NCBI GenBank assembly: GCA_963082975.1
Contig: OY720348.1
Span: 72,317,719-72,381,718 of the forward strand
Direction: 5' to 3'
DNA: 64,000 nt
Source of the DNA: Labia minor
Taxonomy: Eukaryota > Arthropoda > Insecta > Dermaptera > Spongiphoridae
The notes below the pieces were generated by a model, which did no database searches, was not told the DNA's origin, and saw only the letters and a program-made list of their open reading frames with translations. Positions 1-10,719 of this stretch are shown here, in pieces; position 1 is the stretch's first letter; each line of letters starts with the position of its first letter. Position numbers and translations under genes: made by a program.

Positions 1-120
1 TGTTGAGGAACCATGATTTCGTTGGAGGAGGTTCACCACTGATTTTAACATCGAGACGTATTTGCTGGCCAGCCTTAATTGTCATATCTTTAAGAGTAGA
101 ACGATCTATTCTTGGTGCCG
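1..120 (-). pseudogene. Twitchin-like Ig domain exon, cut by window edge
   Basis: The minus strand reads an Ig (I-set) domain start, APRIDRS followed by a KAGQQIRLDV strand and a SGEPPPT turn, as in the Ig modules of twitchin/projectin. A TTTCAG acceptor lies just above position 120. The exon runs out of the window at position 1, so its fate is unknown. It is the last visible module of a degraded modular series, and the FN3 expected directly before it is missing. Twitchin is a giant sarcomeric kinase of invertebrate muscle. Open in itself, but called pseudogene from its neighbours. Confidence 0.7.
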
Positions 121-197
121 CTGAAATTAAAAAATAAAAAAATAATAAACAAATTTTAATTCTTCTGGTGGATTAATTGAATCTTAATTGTTAATTA

Positions 198-450
198 AGA
201 TCTCTTTACCATAACGGTCTTTTGCAAGAATATTGATATTCTTTGCCTTCATTGAGTCCGCTTACATCTGCTTCAGGGGTTTTATTAGTAGTAACAGGAA
301 CCCAACGGCCGGTTTCGGTATCCATTCTTTCAACAACCTAATGATCAACGGGTTCACCACCATCGTCTTCTGGTTTTTCCCATTTGAGTTTGCAGCCTTC
401 AGCAGTATCATCTGATACCTTCAATGGGCCCTTTGGTTTACAAGGTTTAC
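198..450 (-). pseudogene. Twitchin-like FN3 exon with in-frame stop and truncated end
   Basis: After a TTCAG acceptor above 450 the minus strand reads a typical twitchin FN3: GPLKVSDDTAEGCKLKW, KPEDDGGEPVDH, then ERMDTETGRWVPV. An in-frame TAG at 338-340 replaces the tyrosine expected in the EYYVVE-type strand. After EGKEYQ the usual FRVKAVN strand is absent. In another frame the sequence continues as ILAKDRYGKE, which resembles the last strand of an Ig domain, as if a deletion fused an FN3 to an Ig tail. The second FN3 of the pair is gone. Lower boundary approximate. Confidence 0.8.
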
Positions 451-625
451 CTGAAGTTAAAGGAAAATATATTATTAATTATCTCTGTATCAAATATACC
501 TAATTGAGAAAGACTATATCATTTTTCAGTGAATTTTGAAAAATAAAGATATAAAGGCATTCGGATAAACTAAAGTTCCCTAACTTGATATAAAAAGTCA
601 ATATGTATAAATAAAATATATTTAC

Positions 626-907
626 TTATAACACAAATTTCTAGGTCGACGGTATCTGTGCCATAATTATTCTTGGCGGTAATTGTATATGTAGCTGAAT
701 CAGGTCGTTTTGATTTTTGAAGGGTGAATGTTGTTTTGTAATCTTCATTTACAATTTTAAGTCTATCATGTGATTTAACAGGTTGATCTTTAATTGTCCA
801 TGTGATTGTTGGTTCAGGCTCTCCCTTCACATCAGCCTCAATACGCAAGAATTGACCAACACGAATAACCTTCTTTTGCAAATTTTTTCGATCAATATGA
901 GGTGCCA
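626..907 (-). pseudogene. Twitchin-like Ig domain exon (open)
   Basis: Complete Ig I-set module on one exon: APHIDRKNLQKKVIRVGQ, then GEPEPTITWTIKD, NEDYKTTFTLQKSKR, and the YTITAKNNYGTD strand. The acceptor is TTTTTAG above 907 and the donor GTAAA below 626. There is no lesion in this exon, but it lies between two broken exons of the same series. Length and motif order match twitchin/projectin Ig repeats. It would make part of a sarcomeric thick-filament protein if the gene were alive. Confidence 0.75.
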
Positions 908-974
908 CTAAAAATGAATTTAATCAATATAAAATATGATCAAAAGACTTAATAACACATTAAACATTAAATTA

Positions 975-1275
<301 letters not shown>

Positions 1276-1353
1276 CTAAATATTTCACATAATAATAGCG
1301 ATTAGTGATAAGATTAAAATAATTTATAAAACTCAACTTAGCAGATATCTTAC

Positions 1354-1653
1354 CGAAAGGATATTTAGGAATTATTGGTTTTTCTGTTTCAAGTTCTTCG
1401 GATTCTCCTTCCTTATTAACAGCCTTCACGCGGAATTTATAAGGCTTTCCTTCTTGAAGTCCAGTAATTTGTGCTTCAGGTTCGGTAGACTTACCACAAG
1501 GAATCCATTGGCCTGTGAGAGGATCCAACTTTTCAATTTCATAATATTCAACGGGAGTTCCACCATCATCTTCTGGTTTTTTCCATTTAAGTTTACAACC
1601 GTTTTTGGTAACATCACTGACATCCAATGAACCTTTCGGTTTTCCAGGTCTTC
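1354..1653 (-). pseudogene. Twitchin-like FN3 exon (open)
   Basis: Complete FN3 module: GRPGKPKGSLDVSDVTKNG, CKLKWKKPEDDGGTPVEYY, EIEKLDPLTGQWIPCGKS, then GLQEGKPYKFRVKAVNKEGE. An ACAG acceptor lies above 1653 and a GTAAGA donor below 1354. It is the best preserved FN3 of the series and shows clearly that the family is twitchin/projectin. Called pseudogene because of lesions in neighbouring exons. Confidence 0.75.
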
Positions 1654-1712
1654 CTGTAATGTAATTAATTTAAATAGTGTCTTTATTTAATTAATTCTAA
1701 GATATGTTTTAC

Positions 1713-1994
1713 CTAAGACGGAAATTTCTAATTCGGCTACATCTTCACCGACAGAATTGCTTGCACGAATTGTATACTTGCCAGCGTGGCATCGTTTTGC
1801 TCTCATAATAAAAAATTTAGTATTATAATCAATGTTATCAACACGGATTAGATCATTCTGTTTTAGTTCTTCACCTTTGAATTTCCATTCAACTTTCGGA
1901 GGTGGTTCACCACTTATATTAATATCTAATGAGAGTGTAAGTCCTACTTTAACAACGATAGATTGCAAATTAGTGCGGTCGATACGTGGTTTCA
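1713..1994 (-). pseudogene. Twitchin-like Ig exon with lost splice acceptor
   Basis: Ig module KPRIDRTNLQSIVVKVG, GEPPPKVEWKFKGEELKQND, NIDYNTKFFIMRAKRCHAG, YTIRASNSVGEDVAELEI. The donor (GTAAAA) below 1713 is good. Directly upstream on the minus strand, where the sibling exons have an AG acceptor, the sequence is an AT-run with no AG within about 40 bases. The exon could therefore not be spliced in the usual way. The reading frame itself is open. Confidence 0.75.
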
Positions 1995-2074
1995 AATTAT
2001 AAATAATAAAAATAGATATTTAAAAAGTTAATTAAAAATATTATAGGGAAATTATTATAAATTTTGTAATTTAC

Positions 2075-2179
2075 CTGTTATAGGTGCGCCTCCATCTCGA
2101 ATAGATGGTTCCCATTTCAATTTCACCATATTTTCATTCCAATCGATAATCTCTGGAAGTCCAGGAGCTCCGGGAATAT
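2075..2179 (-). pseudogene. Twitchin-like half FN3 exon, partner half missing
   Basis: The minus strand reads DIPGAPGLPEIIDWNENMV, KLKWEPSIRDGGAPITG, the first half of an FN3 domain, between a TTTTAG acceptor and a GTAAAT donor. The second-half exon (the YIIEKKD to FRVRAVN part) should lie between 2075 and 1994. Only about 80 AT-rich bases are there, so it has been lost. A LINE sits immediately upstream in the gene's orientation. Confidence 0.75.
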
Positions 2180-2390
2180 CTAAAATAATTTTTAAATTCA
2201 TATAGTTCTCATTGAACCTTAGAAGTAAGCGGATCAGTGTCTATAAATAGTTTAATATATATTTATATATATAATTCTTTCTCATTTCACTTATTCATTA
2301 GAATAAATATTTAAAAAAAAAAAATAAAATTTTTTTTTTTTTGGAATAGTTTTAAAACAATAAGTAGGGGCCTGGGCCCCCCATCTCAAA

Positions 2391-3698
2391 ATGACATCAA
2401 GAAATGTCCCTCCTAGTGTTCAAATATCATCAAATAATGATAATCTATCATCCAACATGATGACAACTGATGCCCAAGAAACAACATCATCGTCTCCAAC
2501 ACCTCAATATTCATCAAATAATGATATTAGGATTGGACTTGACGACTACGATACATCGTGGCAGCGAGTTAAAAGGCGGAGATCAAGTTCAGGTACTCAA
2601 AATGCCTCACAATTATCTTTCGACATTCAGCAATCAAATCGATTTGCCCCGCTCTCAAATCACGAGCTAAAAAGAAATATCAATTTAAATAATGAAAATC
2701 CTAAAAATAATAATACCCCGAAAACTCCGAAACCTCCACCTATTTTTATATATGACGTCGTAAATTTCTCCGAAATGATTAAATGCATTTCGAAAGTTTT
2801 AACTAAAGATGAATATATTTGCAAAGCCATGGCAAATTCTAATGTGAAAATAAATGTATTAACAAGCGATGCCTTCAGAAAGCTTGCAAAATTTCTAAGG
2901 GAAAACAATATTACTCATCACACATATCAACTCAAAGAAGATCGCTCATTTCGTGTTGTTATCAAAAATCTACATTATTCTGCTGATATTGAAGATATCA
3001 AATTCGAATTAACTGAAAAAGGATTTGATGTCAGAAATATAACCAATGTTAAACATAGAATTTCCAAAGAGCCGCTTTCACTATTTTTTCTTGACCTTGA
3101 ACCAAATGAGGATAATAAACTTATTTATAATATATGTTATTTATTAAATACTAAAATAAAAATTGAACCTCCGAGAAAAAATAAAATAATTCCTCAATGC
3201 ACCAGGTGTCAGTCCTTCAACCATACAAAATCTTACTGCCTTAAGCCCTTTAGGTGTGTTAGATGTAGTGGGTCTCATGAATCTGCCAAGTGCACGAAAC
3301 CAAAAGAAACCCCTGCGACTTGCTCCAATTGTTCAGGAAATCATCCGGCAAACTACAAAGGATGTAAAACATACACAGACATTCAAAAAAGAAGGGGAAA
3401 ACCTTTTAACCATTCCAACATCACAAACAGTCAAGAACATAAAACTCCTCATCCTCAAATACCACCTACTCCACCACCTCCTTCCTCGAGTCAAAACACT
3501 CAACACAGATATCCACATGCATCTTATTCCAATGTTGTCCAAAATAAAAATTATAACGACCATCCAAATGACATCAATATTCAGTTAACAACTCTTATCA
3601 ACGAATTCAAATCTATGTTTAATCAGCTTTTAAATCAAAACAGCATCATCCTTAACTTGCTAACGAAAGTTATAAATAACATGACTAAAAATGGCTGA
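2391..3698 (+). CDS. LINE ORF1, gag-like RNA-binding protein with three CCHC knuckles
   Basis: A 435-residue open frame. The N-terminal third is low-complexity S/T/N/P-rich. The middle (about residues 120-260) resembles the RRM-like/PRE_C2HC region of Jockey-group ORF1 proteins. Residues about 268-325 carry knuckles of the form CX2CX4HX4C: CTRCQSFNHTKSYC, CVRCSGSHESAKC and CSNCSGNHPANYKGC. The C-terminus is proline-rich, then coiled. ORF1 chaperones the element RNA and forms the RNP. It overlaps ORF2 by 8 bases (ATGGCTGA), an arrangement suggesting coupled re-initiation. No internal stop, so insertion is probably recent. Confidence 0.9.
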   Translation: MTSRNVPPSVQISSNNDNLSSNMMTTDAQETTSSSPTPQYSSNNDIRIGLDDYDTSWQRVKRRRSSSGTQNASQLSFDIQQSNRFAPLSNHELKRNINLNNENPKNNNTPKTPKPPPIFIYDVVNFSEMIKCISKVLTKDEYICKAMANSNVKINVLTSDAFRKLAKFLRENNITHHTYQLKEDRSFRVVIKNLHYSADIEDIKFELTEKGFDVRNITNVKHRISKEPLSLFFLDLEPNEDNKLIYNICYLLNTKIKIEPPRKNKIIPQCTRCQSFNHTKSYCLKPFRCVRCSGSHESAKCTKPKETPATCSNCSGNHPANYKGCKTYTDIQKRRGKPFNHSNITNSQEHKTPHPQIPPTPPPPSSSQNTQHRYPHASYSNVVQNKNYNDHPNDINIQLTTLINEFKSMFNQLLNQNSIILNLLTKVINNMTKNG

Positions 3699-6414
3699 TT
3701 CTTTTAGAATAGCACTCTGGAATGCTAATGGTTTAGCACAACGACGTCTCGAATTAGAGATCTTCTTACATAATGAAAAAATTGACATACTATTGATATC
3801 CGAAACGCATTTCACAAATAAAAGCTATTTCTCGATTCCTGGATATAACTGTTACACCACACTCCATCCTGATGGTACGGCCCAGGCAGGGACTGCAATT
3901 CTCATTAAAAGAACAATATATCACCTAGAATTGGAGAAATATGAAAAAAACTTTCTTCAAGCCACATCAATACAAGTTACTGGCATAAATGGAACACATC
4001 TTGTAATAAGCGCTCTCTATTGCCCTCCTCGTCATTCCATCACCAAAGAAAATTTTGAAAATTTCTTTGAAACACTTGGTCCAAAATTCATAGTTGGAGG
4101 TGACTTCAATTCAAAACACACATCATTTGGTTCTCGAGTTATAACACCCAAAGGAAGAAACCTGCTTAAAACAATTTTGTCGAGAGGTTACAATATTATT
4201 TCTACTGGTAAGCCAACTTATTGGCCCTCAGATCCCAGTAGATTGCCCGATCTACTGGATTTCTTTGTATCAAATGGTTTGACAAATTCATATTACACTA
4301 TCGAAGAATGTTTGGATCTTAGCTCTGACCACACCCCAGTGATTGCTACTATAAGCTCCATGATTATAAAAAAAGAAAGAACCCCTACAATATGCAATAA
4401 AAAGACTAACTGGGCTCTTTTCAAACAAAATCTTGAAGATAATCTTAACACTAAAATCCCCCTTAAAACCGAAGAAGATATTGAACACGCAATTGAATAT
4501 TTCAATAAAAATATACATGATTCAGCTTGGCTATCTACACCAAAAATAGACAATCAAGAAAAGCGAATAAATTACCCACTGGAGATTAAAGAAAAACTGA
4601 AAGAGAAAAGAATACTTCGAAAAATATGGCAAAGGAGTCAATACCCACCAGATAAACTGGCATTCAATAGGGTTTCAAAAGAACTTAAGAACCTAATTAT
4701 AAAAAACAAAAACGATACTTTGCAAGACTTCCTTTCAAATTTATCTCCTCAAGGAAATAATGATCATTCTCTCTGGAATGCAACTAAATATTTAAAAAGA
4801 CCCAAGCAATTTGTATCCCCATTAAAAACCGATACAAATACTTGGGCCAGAACAAATATAGAAAAAGCTGAAACTTTCTCTAAAAATTTGGAATATACTT
4901 TCAATCCTTTTCCCCAAACTTGTCCAAACCATGAGAATCTAGAAATAGAAAACTTTCTGGATTCTCCATTACAGTTATCTCCTCAAATCCAATCATTCTC
5001 CTCAAAAGAAATCGAAAATATTCTTAAGCACGAGTCAAACAGGAGAAAATCCCCCGGATATGACCTAATCACTGTTGAGGTCTTAAAAAAACTCCCGAAA
5101 AAAGGAATACTTCTACTCACTCAAATATTCAATGCAATTTTAAGAACTCGCAATTTCCCAATTCAATGGAAAATTGCTCATATTATCATGATTCTTAAAT
5201 CAGGAAAACAAGAGTCGGAAGTCTCCTCATATCGACCAATTAGTCTTCTTCCCCAAACATCAAAAATCTTTGAAAAACTTATTTTAACGAGACTAAAGGC
5301 TGATGTCGAAATTGACGAAATATTACCCGATCATCAATATGGATTTAGACGCCAACACTCTACTTCTCAACAAATTCATCGAATTGTTAACGTTATCCAA
5401 ACAACCCTGGAAGAAAAGAAGATATGCTCCGGCGTGTTTCTTGATGTAAAACAAGCATTTGACAAAGTTTGGCATCAAGGACTTTTATATAAAATAAAAA
5501 AAATATTTCCTGACCATTACTATTGGATATTTAAATCATACCTTCAAGATCGTTGGTTCCAAGTTCGGGTAGAAAATGAATTATCTCAATATCATCCAAT
5601 ACGTGCAGGAGTTCCCCAAGGCAGCATTCTTGGACCATTTCTTTATTCTCTGTATACTGCGGACATACCAACAAGTGAAGACTCATTCATTGCTACCTAT
5701 GCTGATGATACCTCCATACTAGTAACCAGCTCAGATCCAGGTACTGCTTCGAACAAACTTCAAGAAAAACTTGACACCATCCAAAATTGGTTTCATAGGT
5801 GGAGGATTCATGTAAACGAGACCAAATCGAATCACATCACTTTCACAAATAGAAAAATCATATGTCCATCCGTTTACCTAAATTCCCAAATCATTCCCCA
5901 AAGTAACTCTGTGAAGTATCTTGGACTGTATCTTGATTCGAAAATAAACTGGAAAATTCACATAGACAAAAAGAAGAATGAATTAAACATCAAATATAAA
6001 AAAATGTATTGGCTGTTGGGAAAAAACTCACAACTTACACTTAAAACAAAAGTACTGCTTTACAAGTCAATGCTTAAGCCAATCTGGCAATACTCATGTC
6101 AAATCTGGGGAACTGCCAGCGAGTCCAATATAAATAAAATACAAAGAGTGCAATCCAAAATACTTAGATGCATAGCAAATGCACCCTGGTACGTCTCAAA
6201 TGCAAGCTTGCACAATGACCTTCTCGTCCCACCAGTCAGAGAAGTGATCCATCAGTCATTCATCAAACATATTAAAAAACTAAAAAATCATCCAAATGTA
6301 TCAGCGATTGCTCTCCTAGACAACAGTGAAGTCTACAGGAGACTTAAGAAGACCCACGTTCTCGATATTGAGGAGCGTGCTATATCAAAAAACTGGAGGG
6401 TGAAACTAAAATAG
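3691..6414 (+). CDS. LINE ORF2, AP-endonuclease plus reverse transcriptase
   Basis: A 907-residue intact frame. The N-terminal EEP endonuclease (about residues 1-230) shows LWNANGL, ISETHF, GGDFNSKH and SSDHTPV, so the catalytic N, E, D/N and SDH residues are present. The reverse transcriptase (about 480-740) has the SYRPISLLP block, GVFLDVKQAFDKVWH, AGVPQGSILGP and the catalytic YADD. The C-terminal part has the usual KYLGLYLDSKINW and WQYSCQIWGTAS blocks of Jockey-type elements, with no RNase H recognised. It nicks target DNA and copies the element RNA into the site. Confidence 0.92.
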   Translation: MADSFRIALWNANGLAQRRLELEIFLHNEKIDILLISETHFTNKSYFSIPGYNCYTTLHPDGTAQAGTAILIKRTIYHLELEKYEKNFLQATSIQVTGINGTHLVISALYCPPRHSITKENFENFFETLGPKFIVGGDFNSKHTSFGSRVITPKGRNLLKTILSRGYNIISTGKPTYWPSDPSRLPDLLDFFVSNGLTNSYYTIEECLDLSSDHTPVIATISSMIIKKERTPTICNKKTNWALFKQNLEDNLNTKIPLKTEEDIEHAIEYFNKNIHDSAWLSTPKIDNQEKRINYPLEIKEKLKEKRILRKIWQRSQYPPDKLAFNRVSKELKNLIIKNKNDTLQDFLSNLSPQGNNDHSLWNATKYLKRPKQFVSPLKTDTNTWARTNIEKAETFSKNLEYTFNPFPQTCPNHENLEIENFLDSPLQLSPQIQSFSSKEIENILKHESNRRKSPGYDLITVEVLKKLPKKGILLLTQIFNAILRTRNFPIQWKIAHIIMILKSGKQESEVSSYRPISLLPQTSKIFEKLILTRLKADVEIDEILPDHQYGFRRQHSTSQQIHRIVNVIQTTLEEKKICSGVFLDVKQAFDKVWHQGLLYKIKKIFPDHYYWIFKSYLQDRWFQVRVENELSQYHPIRAGVPQGSILGPFLYSLYTADIPTSEDSFIATYADDTSILVTSSDPGTASNKLQEKLDTIQNWFHRWRIHVNETKSNHITFTNRKIICPSVYLNSQIIPQSNSVKYLGLYLDSKINWKIHIDKKKNELNIKYKKMYWLLGKNSQLTLKTKVLLYKSMLKPIWQYSCQIWGTASESNINKIQRVQSKILRCIANAPWYVSNASLHNDLLVPPVREVIHQSFIKHIKKLKNHPNVSAIALLDNSEVYRRLKKTHVLDIEERAISKNWRVKLK

Positions 6415-6663
6415 GGATGTCGTCGATGGCCGACTTTCTCTTCAAGTGATGTGTGAATGTGAGAATGAATGAATGAATGTATGAGAGTCTGAGTGTGAGA
6501 GTGTATGTAAATAAATTATTATCAAATTTACTTATAGCTCCAAAACTGAGCTGATTGTAAATAAAATAAAGGGAGAAAATTAAATTGAATTAAATTCATA
6601 TAAATTGGCTTTTAATATATTTCTTAATCAATTATATCTAAAAATATATGTATTTAAGATTAC

Positions 6664-6974
6664 CATATGGATTTTTAGTGAGGATCGCTGTGTCACAGCG
6701 TTCAAAGGCTCTGATTCTCCTTCTTCAGCCTTTACAGCTTTAACACGGAATTCATATTTATGATTGGGTTCAAGTCCAGTGACATCTAATTCTGTTTTTT
6801 CAGCATCGACAAATCCAGCTGGTACCCATCGTCCTGTAGTAACATCCATTTTTTCAACTACATAACCAGTAAGTGGCAAACCACCATCATCGCGAGGTTT
6901 CTTCCATATGAGTTTGCACCCTTCTCTATGGACATCTGTTATATCAAGCGGTCCTTCTGGTTTGTCAGGTTTAT
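6664..6974 (-). pseudogene. Twitchin-like FN3 exon (open), upstream of LINE insertion
   Basis: Complete FN3: DKPDKPEGPLDITDVHREG, CKLIWKKPRDDGGLPLTGY, VVEKMDVTTGRWVPAGF, LEPNHKYEFRVKAVKAEEGE. A TTTCAG acceptor lies above 6974 and a GTAATC donor below 6664. In gene order this follows the Ig at 7171-7430 and precedes the half FN3 at 2075-2179, so the LINE lies between FN3 modules 1 and 2 of one Ig-FN3-FN3 unit. Intact in itself. Confidence 0.75.
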
Positions 6975-7170
6975 CTGAAAAAGAATTCAATTAATAAGAT
7001 AAACAATATTGTTTTCATGTTTTATATTATTTTATTAATAAATTTAGCTTTAAAATTGAAAGTTTATGACAAGTTTATTCAATATTATATCAATATTATT
7101 TAATATCTTTTAAATGTTTTTTACTTGTTTTCACTAATAAATAATCGTATTGATTGTTTATTATACTAAC

Positions 7171-7430
7171 CTTGGATACATATCTCAACAGTGGCTTCAT
7201 CTGTTCTTGAACTATTTTCAGCCAGGATTGTATAAATCCCAGTTAATTTCCTTTCAGTGTCACTTACAATTAATTTGGTATTATAATCTTCATTATCGAT
7301 CTTATAATGAGCTCCAGTTTCAAGTTTTTTCCCCTTAAATGACCAAGTTATAGTTGGTGGCGGTTCACCTTTAACGTCAACATCTAATTTCAGTTTGTCC
7401 AGCTCGCACTACAACCTTTTGTAATTTGCA
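7171..7430 (-). pseudogene. Twitchin-like Ig exon, frameshifted and truncated by a hAT end
   Basis: The minus strand reads LQKVVVRAGQT, then an indel at about 7391-7402 shifts the frame. The domain continues as KLDVDVKGEPPPTITWSFKG, NEDYNTKLIVSDTERKLTG, YTILAENSSRTDEATVEI, followed by a GTTAGT donor. The N-terminal APRIDRTN-type start is replaced at 7431 by transposon sequence. Fragment of the same locus as the exons below 7000. Confidence 0.8.
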
Positions 7431-7680
7431 CGGGGTCTACGGCAGCGAATAACTAATTAGGGACTTCATGAATTGAAAATGGGGGTCTACGTGTTTTTTG
7501 GCTCTAAAAAAAGGTAAATTGATTTTTCGATATGGCTCTTAAAACATTTTTGATTTTTCAATAAGGCTCCAAAAAAGGGTAAAATTTTTTTATAAAAAAT
7601 CAAAATCAATTTAGGGGGTCTACCCAAAACCGAAAAACATGGCAAGGTGTCTACGACACAAAAAAGTTTGGGAACCTATG
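7431..7680. mobile_element. hAT-type transposon terminal fragment
   Basis: The end at 7680 is a hAT-like terminus: on the minus strand it starts CATAGGTTCCCAAAC, and GTGTCTACGACA/GGGGTCTACG repeats lie inside. The other end abuts the broken twitchin-like Ig exon at 7430 without a matching inverted repeat, so the copy is truncated or caused a deletion. No coding sequence. No target duplication could be paired. Confidence 0.55.
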
Positions 7681-7807
7681 TTCTAAACATTGTGTGTTGA
7701 ATGGCATAACATAAAATATTTTATGTCTATTAATTCTATAATAATAATTTAAAAAGATAGATATAAGGTTTATTAATATAATATTAGGTAATTTTAGGAA
7801 TTATATA

Positions 7808-7838
<31 letters not shown>

Positions 7839-8919
7839 TATTGAGGCTTTAAATATTTGGAAAGCATTTTTAGAAATCAAACATCTTACTTTTTATTTGT
7901 TTGACATCTTGCTTATTTTATTTTATTTTGGAATTCAATTTTTTTTGTTAATATTATATAGATGATATAATTCAAATTAATTTCTTACAAATGATTAGTT
8001 ATTTATTTTGTCATAAATCTTTTCCACATTATTTATTGCATTTAACTGACTTATGCTAGATTATTTATTTAAATTGCAATGAATAAACATTATACAAAAA
8101 TTTTATTTTTACTTATCTTCAGTATTAAGATATATTTTGTTATCTTGAGTGTTTGTCAAATTTATATTCTTATTTTATTGAAAGTTCTTCAAGACATTAG
8201 AAAACAGTAAATGCATTACTAGAAATTATAAAATATTTTTTATGAGAAGTTTCAATTTAAAAACATCACTAAAAAAAAAATAAAAAATAAAAAATAGAGG
8301 ATAGTTGATAATAATTAAATAAATTTAAATTTCTAATAGAAGTATAAATACATATTTTATTACCTTTATTTTTTTTAAAAACTTGAGTAGGTAAAACTGA
8401 TTATCCATGAACGTTGAATTTTTCACAATTAATATTATTTGTTGATTTTATAAATGAATGTTTCTAGTTTAAGGAAAGTCAATAGTTTAGATGCTATATA
8501 TGCGTTGTTCAAGTTTTATTGAGACAATAAAAAAAAAATATTTGAATTTGATGATATTAAAAATTAGTTTTTTTAATTGAAACAAAAAAAAAACAATTAA
8601 AAATATCTTAACAATATCGATTCCAAAAAAGAAATATTACCTGTAATTATTTGATTTTTCAAATATATATTCATTTGTTATAATCATCATCTTCTGAATT
8701 ATATAGATAAAAACTTGATAATTGTACTTACTTGTACTCAAAATTTTTCCGGTATTATTTTAATATTAATTAATAAATTATATTGATATTTTTTATTAAT
8801 AAACTTAAATGAACGAATATTTTAATCATGATTTTCAATATAGAAGTAAATATATATATTTATATATATATTATAAATATGAAAATATAGTACAGTTTAT
8901 AATTTTATATTACACTCTG
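7681..8919. other. AT-rich intergenic DNA, no gene seen
   Basis: Homopolymer and TA-rich sequence with a short TAA/ATA microsatellite near 7800-7840. No open frame with protein-like composition on either strand and no terminal inverted repeat recognised. Confidence 0.6.
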
Positions 8920-9326
8920 CGTCTGGGTTATTGTGAATATTCAATGGCAGTTTATAAGAAAATAATTATAAATTGATCCAACTCCCAATAGGATGTACAT
9001 CTGTAATGAAGAGAATTTTAGTATTACATCTAATTATAATAAAAGATAAAAAGAGAAAAGAATAATATATATATATATTAAATATACTGTTAGTTTATTA
9101 TTTAATAATTTAATTAATCGTATACATAATATATCGCTAAATATAGAACAATTTATATTCAATATTTTAATAAAGATAATTCATTTAATATTCATACAAG
9201 ATTTTATTCAATAAATTATAGTGAAAATATATATAGAGAGATAGAGAAAATGAAAGTGTAGAAAAAATAAAAAATAAAGTATATAAAAATATAAAAAAAT
9301 ATTTAGATATAAAAATAGGATTATGG
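8920..9326 (+). repeat. Segmental repeat, copy 1 (paired with 13693-14081)
   Basis: Begins CGTCTGGGTTATTGTGAATA and matches 13693-14081 in the same orientation with scattered substitutions and small indels, up to a shared GATAGGATTATGG-type end. In both places RTE-like LINE scraps follow, so this is probably the body or flank of the same dispersed repeat. No coding capacity seen. Confidence 0.75.
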
Positions 9327-9327
9327 T

Positions 9328-9669
9328 CCAAAGGAAGATGAAGTTACCGGGAAATTGCGGAGACTGCATAACGAGGAATTGCATGACCTCAAAGCATTTC
9401 CAGATTTAGATAGAATTATAAAATCGAGAAGGCTGCACTTGGCTAGAATGGGAGAACAAAGAATGGCGAAAAATATATTGGTGGGGAGACCGAGTGAGAA
9501 ACGTCCGTTTGGAAGACTAATGACGCGGTTGGTGGATAATGTACGAAAGGACGTGAGAGAGATGGGAGAGGGTAGGGATTGGAGGGTTGTGGTTCAGAAT
9601 ATGGATACTTGGAGAGGTGTGGTTGCTGTGGGGCCAAGAACTTTCAAGTTCCGCCAAAGAGAGAGATAG
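9328..9669 (+). pseudogene. 3' coding tail of an RTE-like LINE reverse transcriptase
   Basis: The frame reads KEDEVTGKLRRLHNEELHDL, then LDRIIKSRRLHLARMGEQRM, GRPSEKRPFGRL and WRVVVQNMDTWRGVV. This is the C-terminal tail commonly found at the end of RTE/BovB-type endonuclease-reverse transcriptase proteins in arthropods. Only about 110 residues remain; no endonuclease or RT core is upstream. It is a 5'-truncated LINE relic, not a host gene. The 9355 methionine is internal to the original protein. Confidence 0.75.
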
Positions 9670-10031
9670 ATAAAGATAGGATGATTTCGAAAAACTATTA
9701 AAAAAACAAAGTAATAAAGAAACGCCATAAAGAAATAACGAGAAAAAACGCGATAAAAAAACAAACAAATTAATAACTGTTAAAATCAAAAATAAATCGG
9801 GAGTATACTAATTAAATGTAATAAGAATAATTATATAACTAAATAATATAATATAATATAATATAATGGATAATTATAAAATTCATATTAATTGCCAAAA
9901 GTATTTCCTGCCTGTTTAGAAAATTGGTTTCAAATTTGACCATTTTATGTGGCACCATATATAATATCAATGTTTTGTTTTCCTGATTTTTTCATAAATG
10001 TTTTATTATGATGAAAAGTATTCTCATGTTT

Positions 10032-10711
10032 CAGTGGCGCAACCAGGTTTGACTAGCCCCTCCAAAAAAATGTTGCCAATCAACCTACAGCCGGAAACTA
10101 AATATACGATATTGTGTTGGGAGACTTTCTCCTGGACGTCACCAAAGGCCCTGTGGGGGTGAGGGCCGGCGTTTCCGCTACCCCTCAGTTATATTTTACA
10201 ACCAGGGATAAGGAAGTGGAGTGAGGAGCTCGAAACATCCCTGTCGCCAACATCCCTTGACCCCGGTATCAATTTCCACATGTATTAATAAAAAAAAATA
10301 TTTAAAATTTGAGTAATAATTTTATTTATTTTATTTAATTTATATTTAAATAATAGTCAAATTTCACAATTAACTAGTAACCTTATATTAAGTCTTGTTT
10401 TTTATGATTTAGGAGAAATAATAAAATAATTTTATTATTTAATTAAGATTTTTATTTCTTATATTAAATTCTTTAAGAAAAAATAAGAAATTTTTATTTT
10501 TGTTAAAATTTTTTTCATATAAAATAAACTTATTTATTATACATATACACTAAGTTATATTTTAAGAATTTGTTTTTCAAATAAAAAGAAGGATTATATT
10601 TTTTCTTTTCTATTTGTAATATAGTACATAATATACAGCAATTTTAATTGTTTTCTCTCCTGGGGAGGGGGGGGGGTTAAAACCCCCAAACCCCCCCTGG
10701 TTGCGCCACTG
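10032..10711. mobile_element. Non-autonomous hAT-like element with 8-bp TSD
   Basis: Terminal inverted repeats CAGTGGCGCAACCAGG at 10032 and CCTGGTTGCGCCACTG ending at 10711, flanked on both sides by the 8-bp duplication TCATGTTT (10024-10031 and 10712-10719). The interior is GC-richer near both ends (G-run and C-run next to the right end) and AT-rich in the middle, with no transposase. Size and TSD fit a hAT MITE. Confidence 0.9.
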
Positions 10712-10719
10712 TCATGTTT

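Larger units (their letters stand above)
2346..6580 (+). mobile_element. Jockey-clade non-LTR retrotransposon (LINE), apparently full-length
   Basis: Two overlapping long ORFs (gag-like ORF1 with zinc knuckles; ORF2 with endonuclease and reverse transcriptase) follow a short 5' region with a GC-rich GGGGCCTGGGCCCCCC motif. After ORF2 comes a short 3' region with GAAT repeats and AATAAA-rich sequence to about 6580. Inserted, opposite in orientation, between two exons of the decayed twitchin-like locus. The exact ends and target duplication could not be fixed because both flanks are A/T-rich. Confidence 0.85.
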
